Below are positions 20,382-30,873 of a stretch of 64,000 nt of DNA, piece by piece. The notes below the pieces were generated by a model, which saw nothing but the letters and a program-made list of their open reading frames with translations, made no database searches and had not been told where the DNA came from. Position 1 is the stretch's first letter. The number at the start of each line of letters is the position of its first letter. This stretch comes from Choristoneura fumiferana. Its lineage: Eukaryota > Arthropoda > Insecta > Lepidoptera > Tortricidae. The stretch is taken from the NCBI RefSeq assembly GCF_025370935.1, contig NC_133485.1, positions 3,257,121 to 3,321,120 of the forward strand. The letters are read 5' to 3'. Position numbers and translations under genes: made by a program.

Positions 20382-20552
20382 CAACGCCCAATCGGAAGGC
20401 CTAGGTATCGCTGGTTGGATGAGGTCCGAAAAGACCTGTGCGACATGCAGGTGGCAGACTGGCGCCTTGTTGTACAGGATAGGAACAATTGGCGGAGTCT
20501 TGTGTCGGAGGCCAAGATCCACTTTGGGTCGCTGAGCCGGCGAAGTAAGTAA
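20382..20552 (+). pseudogene. LINE reverse transcriptase C-terminal relic
   Basis: An undamaged 57-codon stretch reads GRPRYRWLDEVRKDL, then VADWRLVVQDRNNWRSLVSE and AKIHFGSLSRRSK before a stop. This is the conserved tail of an RTE-like LINE ('DWR..AQDR..WR.LV.EAK.HFG...R.SK'). A (GTAA)n-like run follows. The family differs from the EAYVQQWT type seen elsewhere in the window. Confidence 0.65.
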
Positions 20553-21040
20553 GTAGTATAATTTTGTTGACTGTAAATTTGGTTGACTATATTGTATCGT
20601 CATTTTTATATACATTCGTACTGAACAAGATTTATACGTACAAGATCTTAACATAATTATTTTCATTGTACTTTCTCGTAAGCAGTTTCTTAACATGCAG
20701 GCTAACTTGGTTGCAGTCCTCGAAATAAAAGCCCAAGGGCCTTATTTTTGCGTATTACGCCCGGGCGTAATAACTTTTTTTTTATTTGTAGTAGGTACAT
20801 AATCTGCTAATTAGTTTCTTAGTCCTTACGCCCGGGCAATTTCAGGTTTAAGCTATGGGTTATACCTCCGCTTTCTGTACTTATAATAATAATTCACATA
20901 AATATTGAATAATTGATTAATATAGGTATTAATTATTTATAATGCCGCGTAAGCAAGAATGGCTAATGCCGCGTATCAAGAGAATGACTAGAGACAATTC
21001 TTGCAGGAGACCGTTCAAATTAAAATAATCATTTTGTGTA

Positions 21041-21404
21041 AATACGGTATTTGACTATTTTGTATATGTTTTATAAATTAAAACTACACAATGCCTGTTA
21101 TCGAATAGAAAATCAATTTTTAAGCTACCTTTACAAATAACAAATTTATAAAGGTTTGAAATTCAAGATTAGACAGAGAAAGACATACTGTCATGTGACG
21201 TCACATGCCAGTACCGCCATACTTGCTGCATAGAGAAAAGCGTTTGGGAAAGAGACAGGTAGGTATAAAGATTTTTCAAAAAAACTCTATAAATCCAATT
21301 TTCAACCGATTTAAATATTCTCTTCGCTAAACACTATCTGTATATCTATATTTTCATAATAATATTAAGATATGGCAAAATCAAGAGTTGTCAAATACCG
21401 TATT
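21041..21404. mobile_element. TIR element family Z, copy 1
   Basis: Perfect 15-bp TIRs AATACGGTATTTGAC lie at 21041 and 21404. The interior shares 'AAGGTTTGAAATTCAAGATTAGACAGAGA' parts and 'TCTATATTTTCATAATAAT' with copy 2 at 23332-23659. No coding frame. Confidence 0.7.
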
Positions 21405-21689
21405 ATTCCAGACGCGAAATCCCAATTTGCTACTTTTTGTAGGTTACGTGGCATCATCCATTGTTGTAACGTGGCATTGCAGTATCATCGCCGAAATGTG
21501 GACTAAGGGACTGGGTCGCGTTTTCTCTTGGACCATGCCCCAAGACGCCCGGGTTTCGGCAGAGCTCGGGAAGTAATGTGAGAATGCAAACGTGGACTCG
21601 GAATCTGAATATTAACACTCACAACCAAGCGGGGCGTGTCTTGGAAAGAAAACTGACTTTATGACTGTAGGTGCGCAAGTTATCAATTT

Positions 21690-21850
21690 AATGAGGGTTT
21701 TACGTCAAGGGAAATATCGCTAGATGGCGTTAGTATCGTGAAGTCCGTTTGACGTTACAGTCCTTGTTTGCGATTGGCTCATTTAGATATTTAAACAGTC
21801 ACTAACGTGACATATTATTATAGCGGGTGTAGCCTGTAACAAATGAAACG
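21690..21850. mobile_element. Arm of an ATCGCTAGATGGCGTTAG foldback element
   Basis: 'AATGAGGG', 'AAATATCGCTAGATGGCGTTAGTATCGTGA' parts and 'TTTGACGTTACAGTC' match the outer arms of the element at 34719-35851. 'GGGTGTAGCCTGTAAC' at about 21825 belongs to the family at 52669-53011. The opposite arm is not found here. Confidence 0.5.
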
Positions 21851-21993
21851 CAGATCGTACTCCTCAAGATGAACGATATTAATTCAGTGATTTTTAAAAT
21901 AAAGTATTTTTTTTTATTAAACTTGAAAGTTTATTTGCAGAAGCAATGTAAAGCAAAATGTTCGATGTTTGTTTATAGCGTGACAGGCAACGT

Positions 21994-22420
21994 CAATGAG
22001 GGCTATCGCGAATGAATTCGCCACTAGAGGCGCTAGTGTAGCGTGAGGTCTCCGAAATGTCAAATCTCATAGTTTTTGGGTGAGCTACGCGGGTTTATTT
22101 ATAATTAGAATAATTTTGTGAACATTTTGCAATATCTGAAATTAATTATGGCAAATATGCGTTCCGGGGCAATGAATGTCTGTGTTTTGAGACAGTTTTG
22201 TCTTTCGGAAACCTTTGTCGTCCCTTTTTTCCGAACAAAACGGGGACTATGCAACACTGTAGCATGCTCGATATTTTTATGGTACGGTTTTAAGGTGTAT
22301 TAAATATGATTTTAATGTAAACTTTGTTTTCACGCCCGTAATAACCGACTTTGAAAGCCATACTTAAAAACCTCACGCAACAGTGCCATCTAGTGAGACA
22401 AAAAACGATGGCCCTCATTG
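21994..22420. mobile_element. CAATGAGGGC TIR element, copy 1
   Basis: Imperfect TIRs start CAATGAGGGCYATCG and extend about 52 bp to GCGTGAGG on each side. The body is nearly identical to 35371-35771, including 'TTTTGGGTGAGCTACGCGGG' and 'CAAAACGGGGACTATGCAAC'. No transposase is encoded. Confidence 0.7.
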
Positions 22421-22529
22421 GACTCGAGGATGGCTACATGATAACACTATTTATGTAATTAATTTGTATGAAAAAGGGAAAATCGGATTCCATTATTTTT
22501 AAAAGTCGCTGAACTGATATCGTCCAGAG

Positions 22530-22938
22530 TAGAGATTGCAACCCGGTATGTTTCTCAACCCGGCCGGGCCCGGCCGGGTTGTGTGTTAGCGACGAAACCT
22601 TTAAAGTATTTTATGAAAATTTATGTTATTTTAGTTAATATTTATTTCAAACTGGCTTATGAACAATTATCACAATAATCAATCAGTCTCACTCAAGTCT
22701 CAAAATTACACTTAATACAGAATTGATTACTTTTACTTATGGACGGAAAAGTAACATTAGTATTAGTAACTATTCATTTTTATAAGTTTGAACAAGCCGC
22801 AGCTCACAGCGGTTGCCATGCCAACGTACATTCTACGAGTTGGCGCTCCGGCGCCGCACGCCGCGGTTTACTTACCGGGTTAGGTGACCGGGCCCGGTGG
22901 GTGCCTAAAAGGGCACCGGGCCCGGTTTGCAATCTCTA
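22530..22938. mobile_element. hAT-type non-autonomous element, exact 8-bp TSD
   Basis: The duplication GTCCAGAG occurs at 22522-22529 and 22939-22946. The TIRs are TAGAGATTGCAACCCGG and, reversed, TAGAGATTGCAAACCGGGCC. GC-rich palindromes (CCCGGCCGGGCCCGGCCGGG) sit just inside both ends. The 8-bp duplication and the YARNG-type terminus indicate hAT. Confidence 0.88.
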
Positions 22939-22960
22939 GTCCAGAGTAAGATCTATGTTT

Positions 22961-23003
22961 TAAATTATTTGCTCCTGCTACAGGCCACACCCGGTATATG
23001 GCC
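22961..23003 (-). mobile_element. End fragment of the GGTGTGGCC TIR family
   Basis: The minus strand reads 'ATACCGGGTGTGGCCTGTAG' followed by 'CAGGAGCAAATAATTTAAA', matching the termini of 52669-53011. Confidence 0.5.
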
Positions 23004-23331
23004 TATATTTATTTACAGATGTGAGGCTTGGACAATTAAAGAGGATCTCCGGAAATGTATACATACATAAAAGCATTCGAAATGTAGGCCTGTTAGAGGC
23101 ACGTTGCTTTGCGGAGGGTTATGTTTAAAATAAAATGATTGAGTCTTTAACCGAACGTCGAAGAGTCAACGATCACTAGAAAGATATCTAGAAGAGAGAT
23201 AAAACACGACGTCTGGAGCATTATTTGGTTTTCAGTTGCGTATAATTTGTATATTTTCTAAAGAAGAGAGGAAATTTTTTTTGTGCCTGAACAGTGACTA
23301 CAATATTCAACACAAGCGCGAAAAATCCGTC

Positions 23332-23659
23332 AATACGGTGTTCTACTAATTTTAATTTTTTATTAATTCTATTTATAAATTAAAGCTTGGGTATGCGTGT
23401 TTTCGAAGGGAAAACAATTTTTAGGCTACCTTTAGGTACATACAAAAGCGTTATAAAGGTTTCAAATTCAAGATTAGACAGAGACAAAAATACTAGCGTG
23501 ACATGTCACGCTGTACTTACTGTAATGAATAAAACGTTTTACAAAAAAAAAACAAAAAAAACCTTTTAGCCGAATTATTTTTTTATTCTCTAAACATTGC
23601 CTGTATACCTATCTATATTTTCATAATAATAAAATATAGGAGTAGTCAAACAGCGTATT
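23332..23659. mobile_element. TIR element family Z, copy 2
   Basis: The termini are AATACGGTGTTCTAC and, reversed, AATACGCTGTTTGAC. The interior matches 21041-21404 around 'TATAAAGGTTTCAAATTCAAG' and 'CCTATCTATATTTTCATAAT'. The TIRs have diverged more than in copy 1. 23660-24184 shows no recognised feature. Confidence 0.6.
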
Positions 23660-24189
23660 TTGCATGGCTTGAGTGCGCTAGTTTGTGGAGGACAAAATCA
23701 GGTTTATTTTTATTTTATTTCATACCTATTATCTAGGTTGTACCATTGCATTCAACAACGATTCAGTACCTTTACATTAAGCACACAGTAAACTCGAGTT
23801 TAGAAACAAGTCAATAGTGCGCACAAAATGTGTTCTTACAAACTCTGGCTTTGATGCAAGTTGAGGTTAGTTCCGAATGAAGTCGGAGGAAAAAGTTACA
23901 CACGGGTGCATTCGAGCTGCCAGTAATGCAGTTAACAGTTCCAAATGTGTTCACGTAAGTGTACCGAGAGTTAAAGAGTTACAATAAAAATCTGAGAAAT
24001 TCTGTAATAACCTAACAAACTTAGAAAAGCTAAAAAAAACTCCCGACATTATCATTTATTTACACTTACAGCTAAACCGATTTTAATGGAACCCATTACC
24101 TCCGTTTATAACTGGTCACGATTTTGAATGAGTTCAGACTATTGAATTTCAAGTTACTTAACAGATTCTAGACCACTAGGCTTATTAAC

Positions 24190-24420
24190 ACCCGATGCAA
24201 AAAGAGGGGTGTTATAAGTTTGACCGCTATGTGTGTCTCTCTGTGGCACCGTAGCTCTTAAACGGGCGGACCGATTTGAATGCGGCTCTTTTTATTTGAA
24301 TGCAGGTTTTCTAGCGATGGTTCTCAGACATGTTCCATCAAAATCGGTTCAGCCGTTTTTGAGATATTGAACTTTGAAGTGACAAAGTCAAGGTTTTTCC
24401 AACTTTTTGTTGATTAGGTT
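24190..24420 (+). mobile_element. GGGGTGTTATAAGTTTGAC repeat (family W)
   Basis: It begins 'ACACCCGATGCAAAAAGAGG' and runs through 'CACCGTAGCTCTTAAACGGG', 'CAAAATCGGTTCAGCCGTTT' and 'TTGAACTTTGAAGTGACAAA'. Other copies start near 25936, 33838, 39276 and 49992, with a reversed copy at 39610-40040. Confidence 0.65.
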
Positions 24421-24559
24421 TTTTTTTTAAAGCAGTCGGGTTCTTTTTTTCGATTTCAATATTTCACGCGACATCCGACGTTTTCACTTCAAATTTCAGT
24501 CAAACTGAAAACCTGTGACTATTAGACATTTACAGCTTATTTTCCAGTACCCAGTACAT

Positions 24560-24655
24560 TGTGAGAAGTGTGGGCAACCGGTGGATGCAGGAGGCAACTC
24601 GTCGCTTATTACTGCGTTCTAAGAGAGATGTCTTCCGGCTGATGATGATGACTTT
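24560..24655 (+). pseudogene. RTE-type LINE C-terminal relic
   Basis: 'GGGCAACCGGTGGATGCAGG' encodes GNRWMQ, and the copy ends in a decayed form of the QQWTS terminus followed by (GAT)n. A short internal deletion removes the EAYVQ codons. Confidence 0.55.
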
Positions 24656-25009
24656 TATTTCGTATGCACAAACACTCAGCAAAGCTACATGGAGCGAAAT
24701 TCTGCAGTTTACTGTATTCTGCACGTAGAGGAAAAAAGCTTTTGTACGCTAATATTATTTTAGTATTAGGGAAATTGCCTCTCTAGCTGGGGGCGCTAAA
24801 CGTTACGCTTATGGAGGGTATTTTTTGTTCGATTAAAATGATTGTAACATCGATTATTTATAACAAGCTTTTACCCAACTAAAAACTACACCGTGATCTT
24901 CATTAAACTTGCATGAAAACACACTCGTACCAAATTTCAAGTCTTAAACCTTCGGGTTCGAATTTCGGGATTTTATCCCGATCTTGAGAGAATATTTCAT
25001 GAGAGATCC

Positions 25010-25172
25010 AGAATGTGAAATTACTGGCACTTGAGGTATCCCATCTTAGGCCTCTAGGTTGGCAACGCATCTGCAATACTCCTGGTGTTACAGATGTTAT
25101 GGGCGGTGGTGATCTCTTACCATCAGGAGCACACTTGATCGTTTGCCATCCAGTCGAATAAAAAAAAACACA
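25010..25172 (+). mobile_element. LINE/SINE 3' fragment ending CAGTCGAATAAAAAAA
   Basis: 'GAAATTACTGGCACTTGAGG', 'GCCTCTAGGTTGGCAACGC' and 'GGGCGGTGGTGATCTCTTA' are nearly identical to 33385-33535. It ends in an A-run after ATCCAGTCGAATA. Confidence 0.6.
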
Positions 25173-25255
25173 AATTTCACACAAATTCGTCTAGTTTTTG
25201 CGAGAAAGAGTAACTTAAACACGCAATCGCTCGCTCAATCCTTGCTCTGATGTAC

Positions 25256-25364
25256 AGTCGCCACCAGATATTATATCGGAGCGACCAAGGTGATCAAAAA
25301 TATAATGATACTTGCCGATATTTTTGACCACTTTGGCCGCTCCGATATATTTAATGGCGACATA
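25256..25364. mobile_element. Palindromic CAGTCGCCA MITE
   Basis: 'CAGTCGCCACCAGATATTAT' and 'CGGAGCGACCAAGGTG' pair with 'TTTGGCCGCTCCGATATATT' and 'ATGGCGAC'. It is TA-bordered on the left and imperfectly so on the right. The family is common in Lepidoptera. Confidence 0.65.
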
Positions 25365-25935
25365 CCCTTAAATTAATTGCACTTGCACAAACCCAAGTAT
25401 TTCTGATAGAGTACAGAGGACTCTATACGCTACAAGGACTCCCATTGCCACCATCTCAGAACGATTCGAGCGTTTGCCAAACTCTTTAGCAAACTACAGT
25501 ATTTTTATAATGTAATTTTAAGTGTAATCAACTTGTTTTTTGGCAATAAACATTTTTTATTGTTTTTTTTTCCTTCCTCGAACCGTAAGACCTTCTGTAC
25601 AAGAGGCGATGGGCAACCACTTTTTAATGCCAGTTAAAATTGTTAAGGAGTAAATGGGGGGTAATTAGGATGTTAACGAAACCAGCAGATTTCCCGGCGA
25701 ACCTGTCTAATGGAGTCCTGAGTGCCCCCTGGAGCTAGGAATGATGGAGTGTGCGAACTGACTGCTTTTATATGGATGACTATATTTTTATAATACCGGC
25801 TCTTGAAATACACTGATGCAACCGTAACAATACGCGAATTATGCATAACGTTTATAAAGTACCGTCCATACTGGTGGTTGAAACACGCAGACGCATCTCA
25901 CCCAAAACGCAGTGATAATATGCGTCACGTTTTTA

Positions 25936-26139
25936 ACCCCCCAACTAAAAAGAGGGGTGTTATGAGTTCGACGCCAATGTCTGCCTATCCGTCTGTCTGT
26001 AGCATCATAGCTCTCAAACGGATGTACCAATTTCGATGCATTTTTTTACGTAAAAGCGAGCTTCTTTAAGGTAATTCTTAGCTATGTTTGATAAAAATTG
26101 GTTTAGCCGTTTTCGAAATATTAAGCTTTGAAATGACAA
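25936..26139 (+). mobile_element. GGGGTGTTAT repeat (family W)
   Basis: 'AACTAAAAAGAGGGGTGTTA', 'CATCATAGCTCTCAAACGGATG', 'TTGGTTTAGCCGTTTTCGAA' and 'AAGCTTTGAAATGACAA' follow the family order. Just upstream, 25855-25933 is a block repeated at 26829-26912 (ACCGTC...ACGCATC...AACGCAGTGA). Confidence 0.6.
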
Positions 26140-26685
26140 TGTTAAACTATATCTTCAATAGGTTTATAATCTTCTGTCCACAACTAGTTATAGCGTATAC
26201 ATAAAATTAAATAAACTAAATGCCCTGCGGCATAAATCATGCTGGCAGCATGTGGATCGCAATTTCGTTGAGCGAGGAAACTGCCAGCTCTTCGCCTCCT
26301 GTAGATCTTTCAGTATTTTTGATAGATTTTGAAGAGACTCAGAGCGCTTCTCGACGCCGGTGGTACAAACATATTCGGCACCGCACCACTGTATTTCCTG
26401 CTAGTTTCTATTTCTGCTGCTGCTGCTGCCTTATTGAGTTCGAATGAGACGGGGCCATGTTGTCAACACAAGTTGCATCCCACACTAGCCACGTCCCATA
26501 CTCCACGGAATCAGCGACATTCCGTCCGGTCTCTTGCCGTCATTAGATATGCCTGTTGGCTCTAAAATAGCCGGCACATTGTTAAACTATATCTTCAATA
26601 GGTTTATATCTTCTGTCCACAACTAGTTATAGTGTACCGTCCATACAGGCGATTCAAACTAAATGCAGTGACATAAATCATGTGG
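26140..26685 (+). repeat. Direct repeats flanking 334 bp
   Basis: Copies at 26140-26245 and 26580-26685 both start TGTTAAACTATATCTTCAAT. They are nearly identical for about 58 bp, diverge, then agree again at CATAAATCATG. The 334-bp interior is unrelated to known parts of the window and contains a (CTG)n stretch. It could be a local duplication with insertion, or a TRIM-like element; no primer-binding site or polypurine tract was recognised. Confidence 0.6.
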
Positions 26686-26687
26686 TA

Positions 26688-26819
26688 CAGTCGAGTTCAT
26701 AAACTTGTGAGGCAATTTTTTATAAAAAATATTTGAACTCGCTTCTCGTCGTTAACAATAGAGTCGTGTTCAGATATTTTTGATCAAATTTTTGCTCACG
26801 AGTTTTATGAACTCTACTG
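26688..26819. mobile_element. Palindromic MITE CAGTCGAGTTCATAAA, TA duplication
   Basis: TA borders both ends (26686-26687, 26820-26821). The left arm CAGTCGAGTTCATAAACTTG continues with TGAG and pairs with CTCACGAGTTTTATGAACTC followed by TACTG. The 132-bp size and TA sites suggest Tc1/mariner mobilisation. Confidence 0.75.
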
Positions 26820-27604
26820 TACCGTGTTTAAAGTTTACCGTCAACATCGGTGATGAAAACACGCTGACGCATCGCAAAAACGCAGTGACGTGAATCTTGC
26901 GTCATATTTTTATTGTGTACTGTCTCACTGGTCCTCAACTTAGTAAAGTTGAAAACCCTCGACATTTTCATTTCAATGTTCAATATATCAAAAATCCAGT
27001 ACCATTACAAGGGAAATCGATTTCATGTAAAATAAAACCCGCATCGAAATTGGTCCATTCGATTGAGAGCCTCTATGCCATAGACAGACAGACAGTGGCG
27101 CCAAACTCATATCATCCCTCCTCTTCCGTCGGGGATTAATAAAAATTTATTGATTTCAGTTAACCAAGCTTTAATGAAGAATATAATAATAGGCTAGTGA
27201 GCCATAATCAGGGCTATTTGGACATGTTTCAGGAAACAGCCACATTCGTAGCTCCGCGCCCGCCCCGCCCTGGTGTTTGCTGGCAACTTTTTCTGCATAA
27301 TGACGAGCAGAAATTGTTTTCTGCTCACCCCGAATTGCCTGCTTAGCGTATTCATGAGGCCGCAGTTTGTTCAGACAGTCGACACGTTACGCGTCTGACT
27401 TCATCAGAGATTTCACCTTTTATTACTGGAGGTGACAAGGGTACTGGCTTTCCTTTGAGAATTCGCTTGTGGAATTATGAATGATGGTGTACATTTTTTG
27501 TTGCGTTCGAGCTAACACCAAGTAAACTTGTATATGTAGGTAATTATGGCATATTATACAAGTTGACTTGGCTTATCTTAAAAGTCTTAAAACCGATTCA
27601 TTAA

Positions 27605-28020
27605 ATCATTTTTTTTATATAAGAGGGGGCAAACGAGCATGTGCGTCACCTGATGGGAAGAAATCACCGCCGCCCATGGAAACCCGCAATACGAGGTTAT
27701 CACAGGAGCGTTGCCGGCCCTTTGAGAGATTGAAGGACTCGTTTTTTAAAAGATCCCTAAGTTGTACCGCTACGGGAATGCAGTCCCAGAAAGCTGGTTC
27801 CACATTTATTCGTGCGTGCATCAAAAATCATTCGAACAGGAACGAAACACTTTTTTCTATGTAAAAGTTGACAGTTATGTTGATTCACGGGACAATTCAC
27901 ACCAATTGACCTATCCAAAGTAAGCTTAGAAAGCTTGCTAAGCAACATAACGACCGAGAGAAAGGACTCGTTTTTTAAAAGATCCCTAAGTTGTGCCCAT
28001 CCGGGAATGCAGTCCCAGAA
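27605..28020 (+). mobile_element. CACCTGATGGGAAG repeat with partial duplication
   Basis: 'GCGTCACCTGATGGGAAGAA', 'CCGCCGCCCATGG' and 'GCGTTGCCGGCCCTTTGAGA' match 61400-61580. Its 3' block 'AAGGACTCGTTTTTTAAAAG' with 'ATCCCTAAGTTGT' and 'GGGAATGCAGTCCCAGAA' occurs at 27734-27790 and again at 27963-28020. The 26913-27604 stretch upstream shows no feature. Confidence 0.55.
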
Positions 28021-28440
28021 CTTTCGTGTCAGTTAACCACTGTCTGACAGTTATGTTGATTTGTAGGACTTTGTAACTTTCGTGGATAGGGGGCAGGTCG
28101 TGTCGCCTTCTCTGCTCGGCTTGCTTTGCCGTCGCTGCTCGTCGAGCGGTACCCACCATGTGGCTGAGTGCGCTCAATTTTGTGCATCCGACAGATAATG
28201 CCCAGCTCAGTCCTATTTGAACTTCGCGGTCACTATTCCGACATCAGCGATTTAAGTTTCAGAACGCAATGTGATGTTCCAGTATTCACAGTATTCCTTC
28301 TTATTATTTTTTCATATAATAAATTCTATTAATGAAAAAAAACTGTTTTATTTAGTCCGTCAGTTATAATCAAAAAATATTGGACAATGACATGTATTTT
28401 TTCTTTTTTCAAGCAAACAAAAATTGACAAAGATAATATC

Positions 28441-28936
28441 AACCAGCAGTGGTGTAGCGGTATAGCACGCGGTACGGAATACCGAGGACCTGGGTTTGAT
28501 TCCCAGTGCTGGTCTTATTTTTCTGTTTTTTCTGTGCATCTATATTTCAGTTTGTATTTTCAATTTAGGTTTTACGGGATGACCGTAAAAGTAAAAATTT
28601 GGAATGGAAATAAAAAATACAAAAAGATTCCAAAAACACAATCTTAATTTGATTGCTTAATAACGATATCTCTTGTCCGGGTGAGCGGTTAGTTCCAATG
28701 GAATGCCGAAAGTTTCTCGATGAGGGCTACGGTATAGATGTCGCTAGCGTCACTGCTTAAGTGGCTAAATAAGAAACAAACAAGCTGAGATATGTGGTGC
28801 ATAGGGGAAACTCGTGTCTGTACCGTTGACAAGAAGTGGTGTAGCGGTATAGCAGCGACCTGGGTTCGATTCCCAGTGCTGGTCTTATTTTTCTGGTTTT
28901 TCTGTGCATCTATATTTCAGTTTGTATTTTCAATTT
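28441..28936 (+). mobile_element. tRNA-like retroposon, 1.3-unit tandem, 12-bp TSD
   Basis: AAAGATAATATC flanks the insertion (28429-28440, 28937-28948). The order is: tRNA-like head (28443-28515), A-rich tail with 'ACGGGATGACCGTAAAAG', body to about 28830, a second tRNA-like head lacking about 20 bases around the anticodon arm (28833-28886), and a second partial tail. Both heads carry 'GGTGTAGCGGTATAGCA' and a 'GGGTTYGATTCCC' B box, plausible RNA polymerase III promoter parts. The first has TTTGATT in the B box and may be weaker. No protein is encoded. Confidence 0.75.
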
Positions 28937-29184
28937 AAAGATAATATCGTCGGGTGACAAGCAAAAGTCACTAAATACCAAATACCTACTTACAACAAAG
29001 CTCGTATCTCAGTATGAAATTACTAGCTAGATACAACTTTTTGAAGAGCAGTGACAGAAATTTTAGTGAGTTTTGCTTGGCGCCCACGAATTATGCAAGT
29101 GAAAGTTCGGGAGTAGAACGTGACGTCACTGCTTAGTAAAAAGTGTACGTAGGTGTAACGTCACACGGAACTTTAACCGGCTAT

Positions 29185-29412
29185 ATCCATACTAATATTA
29201 TAAATGCCAAAGTGTGTGTGTGTGTTTGTATGTTTGTACGTCTTTCACGTCGAAACGGAGCGACGGATCGAAGTGATTTTTGGCATAGAGGTAGTTTATG
29301 GGTTTGAGAGTGACATCTATATGCTACTTTTTGTCTCGAAAATATGCACAGTACCCGAGGGAACAGCGCGCGATAACCGAATTCCACGCGGGCGAAGCCG
29401 CGGGCAAAAGCT
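29185..29412 (-). mobile_element. Short TTTATAATATTAGTATGGAT element
   Basis: The minus strand runs from 'GCGGCTTCGCCCGCGTGG' through 'CGGTTATCGCGCGCTGTTCC' to 'TGGCATTTATAATATTAGTA'. A (GT)n run lies at 29212-29227. It is close to 5035-5275 and nearly complete. 29413-30137 shows no gene. Confidence 0.7.
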
Positions 29413-30137
29413 ACTATTGACATATTCTTTCTTTAATTGACAAAAGAAAAAATACGTGTTTGATTTTTTTTTTTGGCTAATATATTTTGAGGAATCTAGC
29501 ATATTAGTGCGAATACTGGAAATACACCGAATGTTAAGCTGAATTCACACAGTTCTCGAGTAGTGCGCCCGGGGTTTATGGTTAAAATCAGTTTTATGTT
29601 GACCGACGAGCAAGTTTTTATCGGGTCGCTATAAACTAGAATCGTTAGTGCTACAGAACGAAAGGGATATTTAGGGTTCCATGGGAAACTTTGAGGATAC
29701 ATTATGTTAGCTGTAAGATAGTTAAGTTAAAACTAGAACGAACGCGCTGTTTGTTTTGCTAACTTATAAGTAGGATAGCAACTTCTTTGTCGGACATTGT
29801 TTTTAAGGTTCCATCGTCCTCAAGGACCGTTATACTTCCACCATGTCCATCTGTCCGTATAGAAAAGTGTAATTTTACATGAGTATTTTGTACTGCACGC
29901 TGACAAAGTGGACAATTAAAATTTTGTAGTGCACCTAATTTAAGTGGTCCAAGCCCCCATATTTCCACTCTTTTTATTTATTTCTATGCCGAGAGGAAAA
30001 TCTCGTATAATTTATCTTGGTTTCTCAACGAGCTTGAGAAAGCTAGATAATTACGAAGTTATTCGACAAAATACGATTATTCACATTGTTCATAATTCTA
30101 AGGCATTTTCCCCCCAAGGCATAAGATAAAAGAAAAA

Positions 30138-30390
30138 ATGAACTCACAAAATAAGTCCAGACCCCTATTCCCCGGCGGCCCTGCTATTCCTGGCTGCGGT
30201 AGCGGCCATGGTAACGGCGGGGCAGGGGGTGCTACTGTCGGTAGGCATCCAACAAGATGTAGCGACGACCTGGTTAAGATCGCGGGATCGCGGTGGATGC
30301 GAAAAGCACAAGACCGGTCTGACTGGAGAGCCTTGGGGGAGGCCTATGTCCAGCAGAGGACGTCTTCCGGCTGACATGATGATGATGATA
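30138..30390 (+). pseudogene. RTE-type LINE C-terminal relic
   Basis: An open frame to 30374 ends RCSDDLVKIAGSRWMRKAQD, then RSDWRALGEAYVQQRTSSG and a stop, followed by (GAT)n. It is one of the best-preserved RTE termini here. The upstream part of the frame (GGPAIPGCGSGHGNGGAGGA) does not match the family and is probably unrelated GC-rich sequence. Confidence 0.7.
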
Positions 30391-30505
30391 TGGAAAAGCG
30401 AGTGACAAAAAAAAACAAAAGTGAATTGATAATTCGAAAATTAGAATTTTCTTAAGAGTCGGCAACTGACACAACGTTTTATAAAAAAAAAGGATTTGTC
30501 TATTC

Positions 30506-30873
30506 CAGGGTTTCTCAAAGTGGGGTACGCGAACCCCTAGGGGTTCGCTATTCGACGGTAGGGGGTTCGCGACAAGGTTTACGTGATAGTGGCTGCAAGA
30601 CTGGCAAGATGATTAAGATTGGTTGGTCTTTTTGTATTTTTTATTTCAACTCCAAATTTGTTACTCATTGGTTTGTTATTTGTTGTTGTTTGTTTTAGTT
30701 TGTATTTTCGTTGGCAAGATGATTATTACCTAAGTATATTTGTTACCTTTTATTGAAATAAATAATATACATTATATTATGATGATGATTGAAATAAAAA
30801 TAAACTTAGTTTCTCCAACAGCCAATTTTATTACTAACACGGGTACGTGGAGCCATAAGTTTGAGAAACCCTG
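30506..30873. mobile_element. hAT-type non-autonomous element, exact 8-bp TSD
   Basis: GTCTATTC is present at 30498-30505 and 30874-30881. The TIRs are CAGGGTTTCTCAAA and its complement. Just inside, 'GGGGTACGCGAACCCCTAGG' forms a hairpin. The interior at 30612-30670 contains a piece of the tRNA-like retroposon family (GATTGGTTGGTCTTTTTGTA), apparently captured or inserted. Confidence 0.9.

Noticed and set aside
27615..27824. 69-codon minus frame over the CACCTGATGGGAAG repeat
   Set aside because: Matches a dispersed repeat found again at 61400-61580; not a conserved protein.
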